A stretch of 64,000 bases of DNA from positions 1 through 64,000 of the forward strand of contig NZ_JACERN010000001.1 in the NCBI RefSeq assembly GCF_013911085.1, read 5' to 3'. The notes under the pieces were generated by a model that saw nothing but the letters and a program-made list of their open reading frames with translations, searched no databases and had not been told where the DNA came from. Below are positions 38,353 through 47,293 of this stretch, piece by piece; positions within the stretch are counted from its first letter, which is position 1, and each line of letters begins with the position of its first letter. This stretch comes from Aquitalea aquatica (GTDB lineage: Bacteria > Pseudomonadota > Gammaproteobacteria > Burkholderiales > Chromobacteriaceae). A program made the position numbers and the translations under genes.

Positions 38353-38358
38353 GGACCC

Positions 38359-38522
38359 GGCAAAGCCGGGCCTTTCTGCTAAGTTATCGATTCCGCAGCC
38401 TTCCCATCTATTCCGCTTTCCCCCGCCCTTGTCTTGTCAATTGAAGAAGGGAGCCTCGCTTTCTTTCCAGAAAGCGAGAGGAGGTTGTCAATAATTTGAG
38501 CCCGCCCATGCGGGCTTTTTTC
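38359..38522 (+). ncRNA. Candidate small RNA, about 160 nt
   Basis: It is bounded by a sigma70-like promoter (38324-38352) and an intrinsic terminator (agcccgc/gcgggct at 38499-38516 plus Ts). It has a perfect 10-bp stem, ctcgctttct / agaaagcgag (38455-38478), flanked by direct repeats ttgtcaat at 38434-38441 and 38485-38492. A cccggc-aaa-gccggg hairpin lies at its start. No start codon with a ribosome-binding site is present. Neighbours are the YceI operon and the convergent TonB-like gene. The family is not recognised. Confidence 0.45.
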
Positions 38523-38536
38523 ATTGTGTGGGGTGC

Positions 38537-39214
38537 TCAGTGCGACTGCAGGCTGAAGCTGATTGGCACCAGAATGCGCGATGCAATGGCCGTGCCATCC
38601 TGGCGGGCCGGGACAAAGCGCCAGTCGGCAACGGCGGTGCGGGCTGCCTCGTCCAGCCGGCGCGAGTGGCTGCCGTCAACGATGTCGATCTGGCTGGCGC
38701 GGCCTTCGGCGCTGACCAGCACCCGCAGCACGACCCTGCCTTGTTCGCCCAGTTCGCGTGAACGATCGGGATAGGGTGGCTCCGGGTTGTGCAGATAGGC
38801 CGTGCGATATAGCGCGGGATGATTTTCTGCGCCGCTGGCGGCCTGGGTATTGGCGGCTTTGCCCGGAGTTGTGGGTGCGCTGTCACTGGATGGGCTGCTG
38901 GCCGGAGTCGCCGCTGGCCGGCTGGCTACTGTTGGCTGGGGTGTGCCGTTGACCGGTAAGCGTGGGCTGGGTGTTTGCACTGCCGCCGTGCTAAGCAAGG
39001 GGCGCGTGGCGGTCTGGGCGTGATTTACCGGCATGCTGCTGTGTTGCGTCTGCTGTATTTGTGCTGGTGCTGCCTGTAATCGCATCAGCAAGCCGGCCGG
39101 GGCTGGCGGGGCTGCTGTCGGCCTGACCGCTTGTCCATAACCCAGCAGCCCGGCATGCAGCAATAGCGACAGCAGCAGGGCGGTGAGCAGGGGCAGGTGT
39201 GACAGTCGCGGCAT
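38537..39214 (-). CDS. TonB-family energy transducer
   Basis: A 225-residue protein with one N-terminal membrane helix (LPLLTALLLSLLLHAGLLGYG), a Pro/Ala/Thr/Ser-rich periplasmic linker (about residues 35-140) and a C-terminal TonB domain (PPYPDRSRELGEQGRVVLRVLVSAEGRASQIDIVDGSHSRRLDEAARTAV). It would couple the proton motive force to an outer-membrane receptor. No exbB, exbD or receptor gene is nearby; it sits 8 bp downstream of narK. The ATG at 39214 places the hydrophobic helix at the N-terminus. Confidence 0.87.
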   Translation of the reverse strand: MPRLSHLPLLTALLLSLLLHAGLLGYGQAVRPTAAPPAPAGLLMRLQAAPAQIQQTQHSSMPVNHAQTATRPLLSTAAVQTPSPRLPVNGTPQPTVASRPAATPASSPSSDSAPTTPGKAANTQAASGAENHPALYRTAYLHNPEPPYPDRSRELGEQGRVVLRVLVSAEGRASQIDIVDGSHSRRLDEAARTAVADWRFVPARQDGTAIASRILVPISFSLQSH

Positions 39215-39222
39215 TCCGTTAC

Positions 39223-40602
39223 TCAGCAGCGCATGCTGGCGGTCGGGCGGGCGTACTGCCACCAGGCCACCGCCATCGATACCAGATAAAAAACCAGGAA
39301 CAGCATGAAGGCGGGCACGAAGCTGGCAAACCAGTCCAGTGCGCTGCCAAAGGCCTTAGGAATGAAGAAGCCGCCCAGCGTGGCCGAAACCGAGCTGATG
39401 CTCATTGCGGCCACGCCGCGTCGTCCGCCACGGGCATAGGCGGTGGCAATGCTCTCGCCGCTGCTCTTGGCCTGCCGGCCTGCTTCTATCAAGAAAACCT
39501 TGGGTGACAGCTGGTAGGACGAACCATTGCCAACACCGGCAGCAAAAAACATTAGCAAGAATGCACACAAAAACAGGCTGAAGCTGCCGCCGTCGAGCTC
39601 ACCAGGCAGGCTGGCCAGGATCAGCAGGGTGCCGGCCACCATTAACGCGTTGCAGACCAGCGTGGTGATGCCGCCGCCGATGCGGTCGCCACACCAGCCG
39701 CCGATGGGGCGGGCCAGCGCGCAGATCATCGGCCCCATGAACAGATAGGGTGTGGCATTGACCAGCGGGAACAGTGCATGGGCCAGCAGTGGAAAGGCGG
39801 CGGAAAAACCGATGAAGGTGCCGTAGCTGCTCAGATACAAAAGGCAGATATACCAAGTGTGGCGCTCCTTCATCATCAGCCACTGGTCGTTCAGGGTCAG
39901 TCGCAGCTTGGGCAGGTCGTGTGCATACAGCAGGCAGAGCGTGGAGATCAGCAGGATGGGAATGATCCAGATATAGCCGGCGTTCTGCAGCCAGATCGGA
40001 TGCACCTGCGCACCACGGCCCCAGATTTGCGGCTCGCCGGCCAGGCTGCCAAACATGGGGACGGCAATGGCCAAGGGCACTACGATCTGCACCACGGAGA
40101 CCCCCAGATTGCCCATGCCGGCATTCAGCCCCATGGCAAAGCCCTTGGCCGACTTGGGAAAGAAAAAGCTGGTGTTGGACAAGTGTGACGAAGACGCTGC
40201 GCCACCAATGCCGCAGCAGGCGGCCACCAGCAACAGCAAGGGGAAGGGTGCGCTGATGTCCTGCACCAGCCAGCCCACGCCCAGCGCGGGAATCAGCAGG
40301 AACAAGGTGGAAATGCCCAGCCAGGTGCCACCGCCCACCCAGCTCCAGATGCAGGCATAAAACAGCCGCATGATGGCGCCGACCAGTGGCGGAATGGAAA
40401 CCAGCAGAAATTGCTGCTGGCCGGTCATGGCAAAGCCGACTGCTGGCAAATTGCTGACCACGATGCTCCACATCATCCATACATTGAAATTCAGATGCAG
40501 GGCGAGGGTGGAAAGGAGCAGATTGCGATTGGCAATCCTGCGGCCGCGAGTCAGCCAGAAAATGATGTTTTCCGGTTCCCAGCGTTTGATGCTTACCGTC
40601 AT
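39223..40602 (-). CDS. narK: NarK-type nitrate/nitrite transporter
   Basis: A 459-residue MFS transporter with NarK features: LHLNFNVWMMWSIVVSNLP in the first helix (with the substrate Arg region in the second), nitrate signature motifs NAGMGNLGVSVVQIVVPL and FAAGVGNGSSYQLSPKVF. It moves nitrate in and/or nitrite out across the inner membrane. The start MTVSIKRWEPENI is chosen because upstream residues are not conserved in the family. A possible FNR-type site lies upstream. The TonB-like gene follows after 8 bp. No nitrate reductase is in the window. Confidence 0.9.
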   Translation of the reverse strand: MTVSIKRWEPENIIFWLTRGRRIANRNLLLSTLALHLNFNVWMMWSIVVSNLPAVGFAMTGQQQFLLVSIPPLVGAIMRLFYACIWSWVGGGTWLGISTLFLLIPALGVGWLVQDISAPFPLLLLVAACCGIGGAASSSHLSNTSFFFPKSAKGFAMGLNAGMGNLGVSVVQIVVPLAIAVPMFGSLAGEPQIWGRGAQVHPIWLQNAGYIWIIPILLISTLCLLYAHDLPKLRLTLNDQWLMMKERHTWYICLLYLSSYGTFIGFSAAFPLLAHALFPLVNATPYLFMGPMICALARPIGGWCGDRIGGGITTLVCNALMVAGTLLILASLPGELDGGSFSLFLCAFLLMFFAAGVGNGSSYQLSPKVFLIEAGRQAKSSGESIATAYARGGRRGVAAMSISSVSATLGGFFIPKAFGSALDWFASFVPAFMLFLVFYLVSMAVAWWQYARPTASMRC

Positions 40603-40654
40603 GCCCGATGTCCTGATTGCGAAGAATGACGCGCCGATTCGACGCAAGTCGCGC

Positions 40655-40696
40655 AGTATGAGCGCCACCTGTCGAGCATAGATTGCGATGCATCAA
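40655..40696 (-). promoter_or_regulatory. Possible FNR-dependent promoter of narK
   Basis: On the minus strand TTGATgcatCGCAA (40696-40683) matches one half of the FNR box perfectly and 3/5 of the other. CATACT (40660-40655) lies at the right distance for a class II activator site centred near -41.5. Confidence 0.35.
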
Positions 40697-40726
40697 CTGC
40701 GCCATGTTGAAACTTGCGTAGATGCG

Positions 40727-43700
40727 TCATGCAATTTCGCGCATCTTCAGTGCCTCGACAATATCCACCGCCACGATGCGGCTGACACCTTGTTCCTGCA
40801 TGGTGACGCCCACCAGCTGCTCGGCCATTTCCATGGTGAGGCGGTTGTGCGAGATGTACAGGAACTGGGTGCGTTCGGACATTTGCTTGACCAGATCGCA
40901 GAAGCGGCTGGTGTTGGCATCGTCCAGTGGCGCATCGACTTCGTCGAGCAGACAGAACGGCGCCGGATTGAGCGAGAACAGCGAGAACACCAGGCTCATC
41001 GCCGTCAGCGCCTTTTCACCGCCGGACAGCAGGTGGATGGTGCTGTTTTTCTTGCCCGGCGGCTGGGCGATGATCTGCATGCCGGAGTCCAGCAGGTCTT
41101 CGCCGGTCAATACCAGCTCGGCGCGGCCGCCACCGAACAGGGTGGGGAAAAACTCGCGCATCTTGCCATTGACCGCTTCGTAGGTGCTTTGCAGCATCTG
41201 GCGCGTTTCGCCGTCTATCTTCTGGATGGCTTCTTCCAGCGTCGCCATGGCCTGGTTCAGGTCTTCGGCCTGGCTGCCCAGATACTCGCCGCGTTTGCGG
41301 GCTTCTTCCAGTTCTTCCAGCGCAGCCAGATTGACCGCCCCCAAGCCTTCCAGTGCGCGTGCCAGGCGAGCGATTTCCGCCGCCAGCGCATTAGGCTTGA
41401 TGGCGTCGGTGAGGTCGGCCAGCAGCACGGCTTCGTCGGCCTGGGCTTCTTTCAGTTCTTCGGCAAAACGCTCCATCGCCAGACGGGCCTCCTGGTGTTT
41501 GAGCAGCCAGTCGGAACGCCCCTCGCGCAGGGCGGGTAGGGCGGCGTTGACCTCGTGCTGGCGTTGGGTCAACTGGCGCAGCTGCTCGGTCATGCCGTTC
41601 AGGCGGTCGCGGGTGGCTGCCAGTGCGGCTTCGTGCTGTTCGCGTAGTTCCAGCGCTTGCTGCATGGCCTCTTCCGGTACGGTGTCGTCAACCGTCTCGG
41701 CTTCTTCGGCCAGGGTCTCCAGCCGCTCGGCCAACTGCTGGTCGCGTTCGTCCAGCTCGCGGGCGCGGCGCGCCAGTTCGCCGGCTTTCTGTTCCGCGGT
41801 GTTGAGTTCCAGGCGGATTTCATGCAGTTGCCGTTCGGCATCGCGGGTTTTGTTGCGGGCCAGTTGCAGGCCGGTTTCGGCATTCAGGCGGTCCAGCCGC
41901 ACCTCTTCCAGCTGCACGGTCAGCTCTTCCAGTGTCATGGCCGACTCTTCGCTCAGCAGTTCGCCTTCTTCAATTTCCAGCGCCGCTTGCTGTTGCTCCT
42001 GGCGGATGCGCAAGCGCTCGGCTTCGATGAAGGACAAGCGTGCCGCCCCCTGGCGGGCCGCCTGGTCCAGCTTCACGTGCTCCAGCGTCACCGCGTTGAG
42101 CTCGGCTTCCAGCCGGGTGAGTGAGCCTTTCTGCGCCCGCACGGCTTCGGACAGCATGCCGTTCATGCTTTGCAGTGATTCACGGCGCTTTTGCAGCTTG
42201 TCGATGTCGGGTGCCAATTGCTGCTGGCGGCTGTGGGCCGCTTCCAGTTGCTGTTTGCGCAGCATGACGCCGGCACCGCTGGCCTCGCTGTGAAAGCTGA
42301 CACTGCTGGCGCTGACCCGGTGGCCCTGCGGAGTGAGCAGGCACTGGCCGGCCAGCAGCTGCGCACGGCGGGCGATGGCCTGGGCCAGGTCATCGGCCAG
42401 ATACACGCCGTCCAGCCAGTCGGCCAGCGCGGCGGTAAAGGGCGCACTGGCGCTGATCTTGTCTAGCAGGCGCGGCCAGGGCTGGGTGGCCGTGGCCGCG
42501 GGCTGTTGGCCATCCACCACGGTCAGCGCTGCCGGTGGCTGCTCTGTGCAATGGGCGGCACGGGCGGTGAGCCGCTCACCCAATACCGCTTCCAGTGCGC
42601 CTTGCCACTGCGGATCGATCTGCACCGATTGCCACAGCTGTGCGCTGTGGCTCAGGCCTTGTTGTTCCAGCCAGTCAGCCAGCTTTTCACCGGCGGCTTC
42701 ACGTTCCAGTACGGCGGTGAGGGCGGCGACTTCGGCTTCTGCCCGCGCCAGTTCGGCACGCTGGCTGGCTAGTTGTTCGTCCAGCTTTTCCCGTTCCGAG
42801 GCCAGATCAGCCAGCTTGGCTTCGTCGGCCACCACGCGGGCGCGTACGGCCTCCAGCGCCGAGCGCGCCCGCTCCACTTCGGCTTGTGCTGCTGCCTGCT
42901 GGGCGTGGTCGGGCAGGTTGAGTTCGGTCAGTTCACGTTGTAGTGATTGCTCACGACCTGCCAGTTGCTCCAGTGCCCGGCGCTGGTGTTCGGCCTTTTG
43001 CCGTGCCAGGTCGCGTTCACGGGTGAGGTTGGCCTGCTGTGCCAGCAGTTGTGCCTGCAGCTGGTCGCGGGCGCGGAATTCGGCTTCGGCCATGGGCAGC
43101 TGGTCGGCACCGTCTTCCAGTGCCATTTGTGCTTCTTCCAGCCGCATCTGCGCTTCTTCGCGCCGTGGCAGCCAGTCGTCCAGCTCCATGCCGGCCTGAC
43201 GGCGGTTTTCGGCCAATTGCTGGCGTTCGCTGCGGGCGGCGGCCAGTTCACGCTCCACCCGTACCTGGTTTTGCTGGCGGTGGCGTTGCTGTTCTTCCAG
43301 TCGTGCCAGTGCCGCATTGGCTTCGAACAGCCGCTGCTGGGCCTCGTGCACTGCATCGCTCACCGCGTAGTGGCTTTCGCGCACGGTTTCCAGCTCGGTA
43401 TCCAGATGGGTGAGCGCCGCTTCCATGGCGGCTTCTTCGGTTTCGATGCGCGACAGCTCGGCGCGGGCGTAGGCTTCGTTGCGGCTGGCTTCTTCGCGGC
43501 GGGCTAGCGCCAGAAGGTTTTGCTTGTGGGTGAGGGTGCCGCGCAGGTCGTGGTACTGGGCGGCCACTTCGGCCTGCTCGCTCAGGCGCTCGACTTGGCG
43601 TTCCAGCTCCTGGCGCAGGTCTTCAATGCGCTCCAGATTGGCGCGGGTGTCGGCGATACGGTGTTCGGTTTCGCGGCGGCGTTCCTTGTATTTGGAGACG

Positions 43701-44206
43701 CCGGCGGCTTCTTCCAGATAGGCGCGCAGCTCTTCCGGGCGGGCTTCGATGATGCGCGAGATCATGCCCTGTTCGATCACCGCATAGCCGCGCGCGCCCA
43801 CGCCGGTGCCGAGGAACAGGTCGGTGATGTCGCGGCGGCGCACTTGCTGGTTGTTGATGTAGTAGCTGGATTCGCCCTGGCGGGTGAGCACGCGCTTGAT
43901 GGCCACCTCGGCATATTGGCCCCACGGGCCGGTGAGCTGGCCGTCGGCATTGTCGAACACCAGTTCTACCGAAGCACGGCTGACCGGCTTGCGGGTGGAC
44001 GAGCCGTTGAAGATCACGTCCTGCATCGACTCGCCACGCAGCTGCTTGGCGCTGGATTCGCCCAGCACCCAGCGCACCGCGTCAATCACATTGGATTTGC
44101 CGCAGCCATTGGGGCCGATCACCGCTACCAGCTGGCCGGGGACCGGGATGCTGGTGGGGTCGACAAATGACTTGAAGCCGGAGAGTTTGACGTGGGTCAG
44201 GCGCAA
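40727..44206 (-). CDS. smc: Chromosome segregation protein SMC
   Basis: Encodes 1,159 residues. Walker A GPNGCGKSN in the N-terminal head, long Glu/Gln/Arg-rich coiled coils, hinge at about residues 500-640, and C-terminal head with the ABC signature LLSGGEKALTAMSLVFS and Walker B FCLLDEVDAPLDDAN. With ScpA/ScpB it compacts and segregates chromosomes. The TTG at 44206 is preferred: it has a gagg site 5 nt upstream and gives the usual (M)RLTHVKLSGFKSF start, while ATG 44242 has no site. It lies divergent from algH and about 6 kb from zipA-ligA. Confidence 0.95.
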   Translation of the reverse strand: MRLTHVKLSGFKSFVDPTSIPVPGQLVAVIGPNGCGKSNVIDAVRWVLGESSAKQLRGESMQDVIFNGSSTRKPVSRASVELVFDNADGQLTGPWGQYAEVAIKRVLTRQGESSYYINNQQVRRRDITDLFLGTGVGARGYAVIEQGMISRIIEARPEELRAYLEEAAGVSKYKERRRETEHRIADTRANLERIEDLRQELERQVERLSEQAEVAAQYHDLRGTLTHKQNLLALARREEASRNEAYARAELSRIETEEAAMEAALTHLDTELETVRESHYAVSDAVHEAQQRLFEANAALARLEEQQRHRQQNQVRVERELAAARSERQQLAENRRQAGMELDDWLPRREEAQMRLEEAQMALEDGADQLPMAEAEFRARDQLQAQLLAQQANLTRERDLARQKAEHQRRALEQLAGREQSLQRELTELNLPDHAQQAAAQAEVERARSALEAVRARVVADEAKLADLASEREKLDEQLASQRAELARAEAEVAALTAVLEREAAGEKLADWLEQQGLSHSAQLWQSVQIDPQWQGALEAVLGERLTARAAHCTEQPPAALTVVDGQQPAATATQPWPRLLDKISASAPFTAALADWLDGVYLADDLAQAIARRAQLLAGQCLLTPQGHRVSASSVSFHSEASGAGVMLRKQQLEAAHSRQQQLAPDIDKLQKRRESLQSMNGMLSEAVRAQKGSLTRLEAELNAVTLEHVKLDQAARQGAARLSFIEAERLRIRQEQQQAALEIEEGELLSEESAMTLEELTVQLEEVRLDRLNAETGLQLARNKTRDAERQLHEIRLELNTAEQKAGELARRARELDERDQQLAERLETLAEEAETVDDTVPEEAMQQALELREQHEAALAATRDRLNGMTEQLRQLTQRQHEVNAALPALREGRSDWLLKHQEARLAMERFAEELKEAQADEAVLLADLTDAIKPNALAAEIARLARALEGLGAVNLAALEELEEARKRGEYLGSQAEDLNQAMATLEEAIQKIDGETRQMLQSTYEAVNGKMREFFPTLFGGGRAELVLTGEDLLDSGMQIIAQPPGKKNSTIHLLSGGEKALTAMSLVFSLFSLNPAPFCLLDEVDAPLDDANTSRFCDLVKQMSERTQFLYISHNRLTMEMAEQLVGVTMQEQGVSRIVAVDIVEALKMREIA

Positions 44207-44335
44207 GGCGTCCTCGCAGGGTGAATGAAGCAACGGCGGCATTTTATCAGGGTGGCGCCATTTGGTCGGATTTGCTGCAGATCAAGCGTCAATCTGCGTC
44301 AAGAGTTGTAAGCGCTGTTGTCAACTTTGTTGTGC

Positions 44336-44341
44336 CATAAT
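44336..44341 (+). promoter_or_regulatory. -10 box just upstream of algH
   Basis: CATAAT lies only 6 nt before the algH ATG (44348), so a transcript from it would start at or near the start codon. No -35 with normal spacing is clear. Confidence 0.35.
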
Positions 44342-44347
44342 GCCCGC

Positions 44348-44908
44348 ATGGAACCGTTATCGCTGACCGATCACTTTCTGATTGCCATGCCCAATATGGC
44401 TGATCCGCTGTTTGCCCGCTCGCTGGTATACCTGTGCGAACACGGCGAACACGGTGCCATGGGCCTGATTGTCAACAAGCCATCCGGCATCGCCATGGCG
44501 CAGTTGTTCGAGCAGATCGACCTGCCGCTGGAGACAGATCCGCTACGTGGCGAGTCGGTGTACTTCGGTGGGCCGGTGCAGCCCGACCGCGGCTTTGTGC
44601 TACATGCGCCGGCCGGGCATTGGCAGTCCAGCCTGCAGGTCAAGGATGGCATGGCGCTGACCACCTCCAAGGATGTGCTGATTGCCGTTTCCGAAGGCAG
44701 GGCGCCGGAGCGCATGCTGATTACCCTGGGCTATGCCGGCTGGACCGCCGGGCAGCTGGAGCAGGAAATCAGCGACAACAGCTGGCTGACCGTCAAGGCC
44801 GAGCCTTCCATCCTGTTTGAACTGGCGGCAGAGCTGCGCTACGACGCCGCCATGTCCTTGCTGGGATTTGATCCCTCCTTGCTGTCGGGAGATGTCGGCC
44901 ATGCCTGA
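44348..44908 (+). CDS. algH: YqgE/AlgH family protein
   Basis: A 186-residue DUF179 protein: [58 protein letters not shown], and [21 protein letters not shown]. The molecular function is unsettled; in Pseudomonas it is linked to alginate regulation. The start is set by the conserved [16 protein letters not shown]-terminus. No Shine-Dalgarno is visible and a -10-like box is immediately upstream. It overlaps ruvX by 8 nt, the conserved algH-ruvX pair. Confidence 0.93.
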   Translation: MEPLSLTDHFLIAMPNMADPLFARSLVYLCEHGEHGAMGLIVNKPSGIAMAQLFEQIDLPLETDPLRGESVYFGGPVQPDRGFVLHAPAGHWQSSLQVKDGMALTTSKDVLIAVSEGRAPERMLITLGYAGWTAGQLEQEISDNSWLTVKAEPSILFELAAELRYDAAMSLLGFDPSLLSGDVGHA

Positions 44909-45329
44909 GGGAACCGTACTGGCTTTTGATTTTGGCGAACGGCGCATCGGCGTGGCCATGGGTGAAACCATGCTGGGCATTGCCCATCCGCTGTTGACCA
45001 TCGATACCGAAATCACCGACGCCCGCTTCGCCGCTATCGGCAAGCTGATCGACGAGTGGCGGCCGGCACAACTAGTGGTGGGCCTGCCCATGCACCAGGA
45101 CGACACCGAACACCAGATGACCCAGCTGGCGCGCCGCTTTGCCAACCGTCTCAAGGGTCGCTTCGGCCTACCGGTATGGCTGGTGGACGAGCGGCTGACT
45201 TCGGTGATCGCCGAATCCATGCTGGAAGAGGCTGGTGTCCGAGGCCGCAAGCAAAAACCGGCATTGGACCAAGTGGCTGCCCAGGCTATTCTCGCTACCT
45301 GGTTTGAAAGCCCCGGCATCGCCGTCTGA
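44901..45329 (+). CDS. ruvX: Putative pre-16S rRNA nuclease (YqgF/RuvX)
   Basis: A 142-residue RNase H-like protein: [71 protein letters not shown], and the C-terminal [14 protein letters not shown] acidic site. It acts in maturation of the 16S rRNA 5' end. The ATG at 44901 overlaps the algH stop by 8 nt. Length and motifs are typical. Confidence 0.94.
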   Translation: MPEGTVLAFDFGERRIGVAMGETMLGIAHPLLTIDTEITDARFAAIGKLIDEWRPAQLVVGLPMHQDDTEHQMTQLARRFANRLKGRFGLPVWLVDERLTSVIAESMLEEAGVRGRKQKPALDQVAAQAILATWFESPGIAV

Positions 45330-45340
45330 ATCCCATCATC

Positions 45341-45853
45341 ATGCATCTATCCCCCCGTTTGCAGACATCCATCCTGATGTTGGCCTTCCTGCTCAGTCTG
45401 TCCGGGCTGGTCTACCTGCTGCTGGACCCGGCGCGCAGTGTCAGCCACTGGCAGCCGGCCCCAGGGCATGTCGAATCCAGCCGCATCCTGGTGAGCAGCC
45501 CGCCCGAGCATCCCGACCAGATCCACTGGGAGCCCTATGTGCAATACCTGTACACGGTAAACGGTGAGCTTTACCACGGTGACCAGTTGTATGCAGTGGC
45601 TGCCGGCCTGCCTGGCGACCACAGCAGTGCCGAAGACATCACCCGCCGCTTTCCCGCCGGCAAGGCGGTGGTGGTGTATTACAACCCGCAAGAACCAACC
45701 CGCGCCGTGCTGATGCGTGCAGGTGACAGCAGCATCGGCAGCGGTCAGTTCATTCTGGCGGCGCTCAGCACCCTGTTTGGCTGGGCCTTGCTGGATCGAT
45801 TGCTGCAGCGCTGGCGGCTGGGGCGTGGCAAACGGGTGGTATCGCATGGTTGA
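45341..45853 (+). CDS. DUF3592 membrane protein (first of tandem pair)
   Basis: A 170-residue protein with N-terminal and C-terminal membrane helices (about residues 11-28 and 137-155) and an extracytoplasmic beta-rich middle: SRILVSSPP...YVQYLYTVNGELYHGDQLY...RFPAGKAVVVYYNPQEPTRAVL, matching DUF3592. Function unknown. It starts 11 bp behind ruvX and overlaps its paralogue at 45846 by 8 nt, so it seems part of the algH-ruvX operon. Confidence 0.85.
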   Translation: MHLSPRLQTSILMLAFLLSLSGLVYLLLDPARSVSHWQPAPGHVESSRILVSSPPEHPDQIHWEPYVQYLYTVNGELYHGDQLYAVAAGLPGDHSSAEDITRRFPAGKAVVVYYNPQEPTRAVLMRAGDSSIGSGQFILAALSTLFGWALLDRLLQRWRLGRGKRVVSHG

Positions 45854-46313
45854 AAAACTGCTGCAAAGCCTGATGCTGCTGGCTGGACTGGCCGCCTTCG
45901 GCTATCTGTGGTGGCTGGGGGCCAAGGGCGATGCCTCGAGCAGCTGGCCCAGTGCCGTCGGCATCGTGCAGCAAAGCCGGCTGGAGCAGCGCCAGGTCAA
46001 TGCCGGTGGTGATCGCGATAATACCTGGGAATACTTCCCCCACATCAGCTACCACTACCAGGTGCAGGGGCAGGACTATCAATCCGCCAACCGGCGCTTC
46101 CCCAACCCCGGTTACAGCCGCAGCCAGCAGGAAGTGGCGGACATCCTGGCGCGCTATCCGGCCGGTGCGCAGGTCCGGGTGTATTACAACCCGGCCAAGC
46201 CGGCAGAAGCCTGTCTGGAAACCGGCCAGCACTGGACGGCCTGGGTGGGCAAGGCGATTGCGCTGCTGATGGTTGTCGTGGCGGCCTGCTTGTTGTGGCG
46301 CGGACAAAGCTGA
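45846..46313 (+). CDS. DUF3592 membrane protein (second of tandem pair)
   Basis: A 155-residue paralogue of the preceding gene: N-terminal helix LLQSLMLLAGLAAFGYLWWLG, middle VGIVQQSRL...FPHISYHYQVQGQDYQSANRRF...ILARYPAGAQVRVYYNPAKPAEACL, C-terminal helix KAIALLMVVVAACLLW. The shared YPAGAQVRVYYNP motif shows a tandem duplication followed by divergence. No function is known. ATG 45846 overlaps the upstream stop by 8 nt. Confidence 0.85.
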   Translation: MVEKLLQSLMLLAGLAAFGYLWWLGAKGDASSSWPSAVGIVQQSRLEQRQVNAGGDRDNTWEYFPHISYHYQVQGQDYQSANRRFPNPGYSRSQQEVADILARYPAGAQVRVYYNPAKPAEACLETGQHWTAWVGKAIALLMVVVAACLLWRGQS

Positions 46314-46494
46314 AGCGCCTGCGCTGACAGCGGGCATCGGACCACCACGACCCTTGCCATCAGGTTTTTCCATGCAAATCGACTGTCTTACCGGATAAAG
46401 CAATTTATCCCCCCGCCCGATTAAGCCATAATGCCTGCAAAACCAAGCTGCATGGCATTTGCATCCATGCCGTGCCATAACAAGGGGATCGACT

Positions 46495-47220
46495 ATGTTG
46501 GCCATTATCGGAGGCAGCGGTCTAGCCAAGCTGCCGGTTCTGGAAGTAACCCATCGCCAAGTGGTGAGAACGCCGTACGGTGATCCATCCTGCGCGCTGA
46601 CTTTCGGCCGCATCGGTGAGCAAAACGTGGTGTTCATTGCCCGCCACGGCCATGGCCACTCGCTGGCACCACATGAAATCAATTACCGCGCCAATATCTG
46701 GGCCCTGCACAACCAGGGTGTGAAAGGCATTCTGTCCATCGGCTCGGTCGGCGGCATCCGCGCCGACATGGGGCCAGGTACGCTGGTGGTGCCGGACAAC
46801 ATCATCGATTACAGCTGGGGCCGCAAGCACACTTTCTTTGATGGCCCGGAGCGGCCTGTCGTGCATGTGGATTTCAGCAATCCCTACGACGACGCCCTGC
46901 GCAGCAAGGTGATTGAGGCCGTCAATGCCACTGGCAAGCAGGCAGTGAGCCAAGGTATCTATGCCTGTACCCAAGGCCCTCGGCTGGAAACCGCAGCAGA
47001 AATCCTCAGGCTGGAGCGCGATGGTGCCGATATAGTCGGCATGACCGGCATGCCTGAAGCCTGCCTGGCCCGCGAAATGAACCTGCCCTATGCCCACCTG
47101 TGCCTGGTGGTGAACTGGGCCGCCGGCAAGGGTGGCAGCGCCACGGTAGATTTCGATCCGGCCACGGCCGAGGCTGGCATTAGCGATGTCACGGCGGTGC
47201 TGCTGGCCATGCTGCGTTAA
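46495..47220 (+). CDS. S-methyl-5'-thioinosine (or thioadenosine) phosphorylase
   Basis: A 241-residue PNP/MTAP-family phosphorylase: LAIIGGSGL, RTPYGDPS, VVFIARHGHGHSLAPHEINYRANIWALH, SIGSVGGIRADMGPGTLVVPDNIIDYSWGR, CTQGPRLETAAEI and DIVGMTGMPEACLAREM. It cleaves 5'-methylthio nucleosides with phosphate in polyamine/methionine salvage. The sequence is close to the Pseudomonas MTI phosphorylase type (PA3004), but MTA specificity cannot be excluded. ATG 46495 has an aagggg site. Confidence 0.87.
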   Translation: MLAIIGGSGLAKLPVLEVTHRQVVRTPYGDPSCALTFGRIGEQNVVFIARHGHGHSLAPHEINYRANIWALHNQGVKGILSIGSVGGIRADMGPGTLVVPDNIIDYSWGRKHTFFDGPERPVVHVDFSNPYDDALRSKVIEAVNATGKQAVSQGIYACTQGPRLETAAEILRLERDGADIVGMTGMPEACLAREMNLPYAHLCLVVNWAAGKGGSATVDFDPATAEAGISDVTAVLLAMLR

Positions 47221-47293
47221 GCACGGTACTGGCCATCACCGCAAAGCGGTTTGCTGTAGCCACGGCAAGCATGGATGGATTGAAAGGTAAACA

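Noticed and set aside
38357-38371. cccggc-aaa-gccggg hairpin as a second terminator of the YceI operon
   Set aside because: It has a short loop and only a poor T run behind it (cctttct); it was treated as part of the candidate sRNA's 5' structure.
44207-44242. ATG at 44242 as the smc start
   Set aside because: It lacks a ribosome-binding site and adds 12 residues before the conserved RLTHVKLSGFKSF start; the TTG at 44206 has a gagg site.
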